DNA from: Anaerolineales bacterium UBA2232
Lineage (GTDB): Bacteria; Chloroflexota; Anaerolineae; UBA2200
NCBI GenBank assembly: GCA_002348045.1
Contig: DDYO01000007.1
Location: forward strand, 2,144 to 34,768
Direction of reading: 5' to 3'
DNA length: 32,625 bases
Shown: in pieces, positions 32,388 to 32,625 of the stretch
How positions within the stretch are numbered: the stretch's first letter is position 1
Layout of the letters: each line of letters begins with the position of its first letter
Notes under the pieces: generated by a model
Told to the model about the DNA's origin: nothing
The model's database searches: none
What the model saw: only the letters and a program-made list of their open reading frames with translations
Translations under genes and position numbers: made by a program

Positions 32388-32419
32388 ACCCCGCTGGCCT
32401 TGGTAAGAGCCAACGGGGT
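32388..32419 (-). terminator. Riboswitch-controlled terminator
   Basis: ACCCCGTTGGC/GCCAGCGGGGT (minus-strand reading; arms 32409-32419 and 32388-32398, one T-G wobble), an 11-bp stem with a 10-base loop, followed by a U-rich TTCTGTGTTCT. It lies about 12 bases after the aptamer, the usual expression platform. Confidence 0.8.
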
Positions 32420-32430
32420 CACAAGCCAAA

Positions 32431-32528
32431 TCGCTTCCCTACGCTAGCATTACCTAGGTCAGGTATCAGGGGTCGATGGCCAGTCGCCATCCTCTCAGCC
32501 GGTAGAATCGGCTCCCCCAGCGGCTAGT
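32431..32528 (-). ncRNA. TPP riboswitch aptamer (thi box)
   Basis: The minus strand reads CTAGCC...CTGAGAGG...ACCCCTGATACCTGACCTAGGTAATGCTAGCGTAGGGAAGCG in segments. The CTGAGA box, the ACCTGA-N-CTAGGTAATGC core and the GTAGGGAAGCG end are canonical, and CTAGC/GCTAG closes P1. It senses thiamine pyrophosphate and should switch off the downstream methyltransferase-YkoF-ThiXYZ operon when TPP is plentiful. A terminator follows. Confidence 0.96.
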
Positions 32529-32543
32529 ATTTTCTTGTATCTC

Positions 32544-32572
32544 AGTATACTTGGCAAACACGTGCACGTCAA
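32544..32572 (-). promoter_or_regulatory. SigA promoter of the thiamine operon
   Basis: Minus strand: TTGACG (32572-32567), 17 bases, TATACT (32549-32544). Transcription starts a few bases before the TPP aptamer. A CGTGCACG palindrome (32561-32568) lies at the -35/spacer edge. Confidence 0.8.
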
Positions 32573-32607
32573 ACACCCCGTGTGCTTGCGCTACGAGGAG
32601 AGGTGCT

Positions 32608-32625
32608 GTGCCAACACATGGTATC
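32608..32625 (+). CDS. Start of a plus-strand gene running off the window
   Basis: GAGGAG (32595-32600) lies seven bases before GTG 32608, opening a frame that reads VPTHGI before the window ends. It would be divergent from the thiamine operon. Too short to identify; inferred only from the ribosome site. Confidence 0.35.

Noticed and set aside
32357..32422. Upstream start (32422 or 32377) for the methyltransferase
   Set aside because: 32422 lies upstream of the terminator hairpin (32388-32419), so translation from there would run through the riboswitch expression platform; 32377 lacks a good ribosome site. ATG 32356 has one.

Overview
The window looks like a chromosomal segment of an anaerobic, high-GC Chloroflexota (Anaerolineae-like) bacterium. 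The lineage call is inference. It rests on long Thr/Pro stalks in secreted proteins, DNRLRE-type domains, SigA-type promoters (for example TTGACA-17-TATACT), and an anaerobic tungsten / Hdr / [NiFe]-hydrogenase gene set. No rRNA or tRNA gene was seen to confirm it.

Layout, left to right. (1) 1-2775: envelope genes. These are the start of a YfhO-like membrane protein on the minus strand, a divergent sugar-phosphate transferase, and a secreted glycosidase-like protein. (2) 2816-4722: a selenium operon of yedF, a DUF3343 gene and selD. SelD is itself a selenoprotein: its CDS starts at GTG 3670 and reads through an in-frame TGA at 3724-3726. (3) 4761-11583: a surface-protein cluster. It holds a large glycosidase-like lipoprotein, a CBM9-like protein and, convergently, a large DNRLRE/esterase protein. 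The convergent pair is separated by an 18-bp bidirectional terminator. (4) 11674-17006: a PcrA/UvrD helicase (minus) divergent from tldD-tldE. (5) 17218-27024: the metabolic core, an eight-gene operon running MoaD-like, tungsten aldehyde:ferredoxin oxidoreductase (AOR), four-cluster ferredoxin, HdrA-MvhD fusion, HdrC-ferredoxin-MvhD fusion, MvhG, MvhA, polyferredoxin. It ends at a strong hairpin. hdrA is a selenoprotein gene: an in-frame TGA at 20688-20690 lies in a Cys-Ser-Ile-Sec motif and is followed by a SECIS-like hairpin, so two apparent ORFs are one gene. (6) 27190-28705: a SIMPL-domain lipoprotein and thiamine pyrophosphokinase. (7) 28724-32572, minus strand: a thiamine-precursor uptake operon behind a SigA promoter, a TPP riboswitch and a terminator. 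Its order is methyltransferase, YkoF-like thiamine-binding protein, then ABC permease, binding protein and ATPase.

How the genes fit together. SelD and its partners would supply selenium for SelD itself and for HdrA. The MoaD-like protein would help build the metal-pterin cofactor of AOR. AOR, the ferredoxins, flavin-containing HdrA, two MvhD domains and the NiFe hydrogenase look like one electron-transfer machine linking aldehyde/carboxylate chemistry, H2 and ferredoxin. No HdrB (heterodisulfide catalytic) subunit is present, so classical heterodisulfide reduction is not the likely purpose. This AOR-Hdr-Mvh assembly is the most notable system in the window. All assignments come from reading the sequence; no database search was run.
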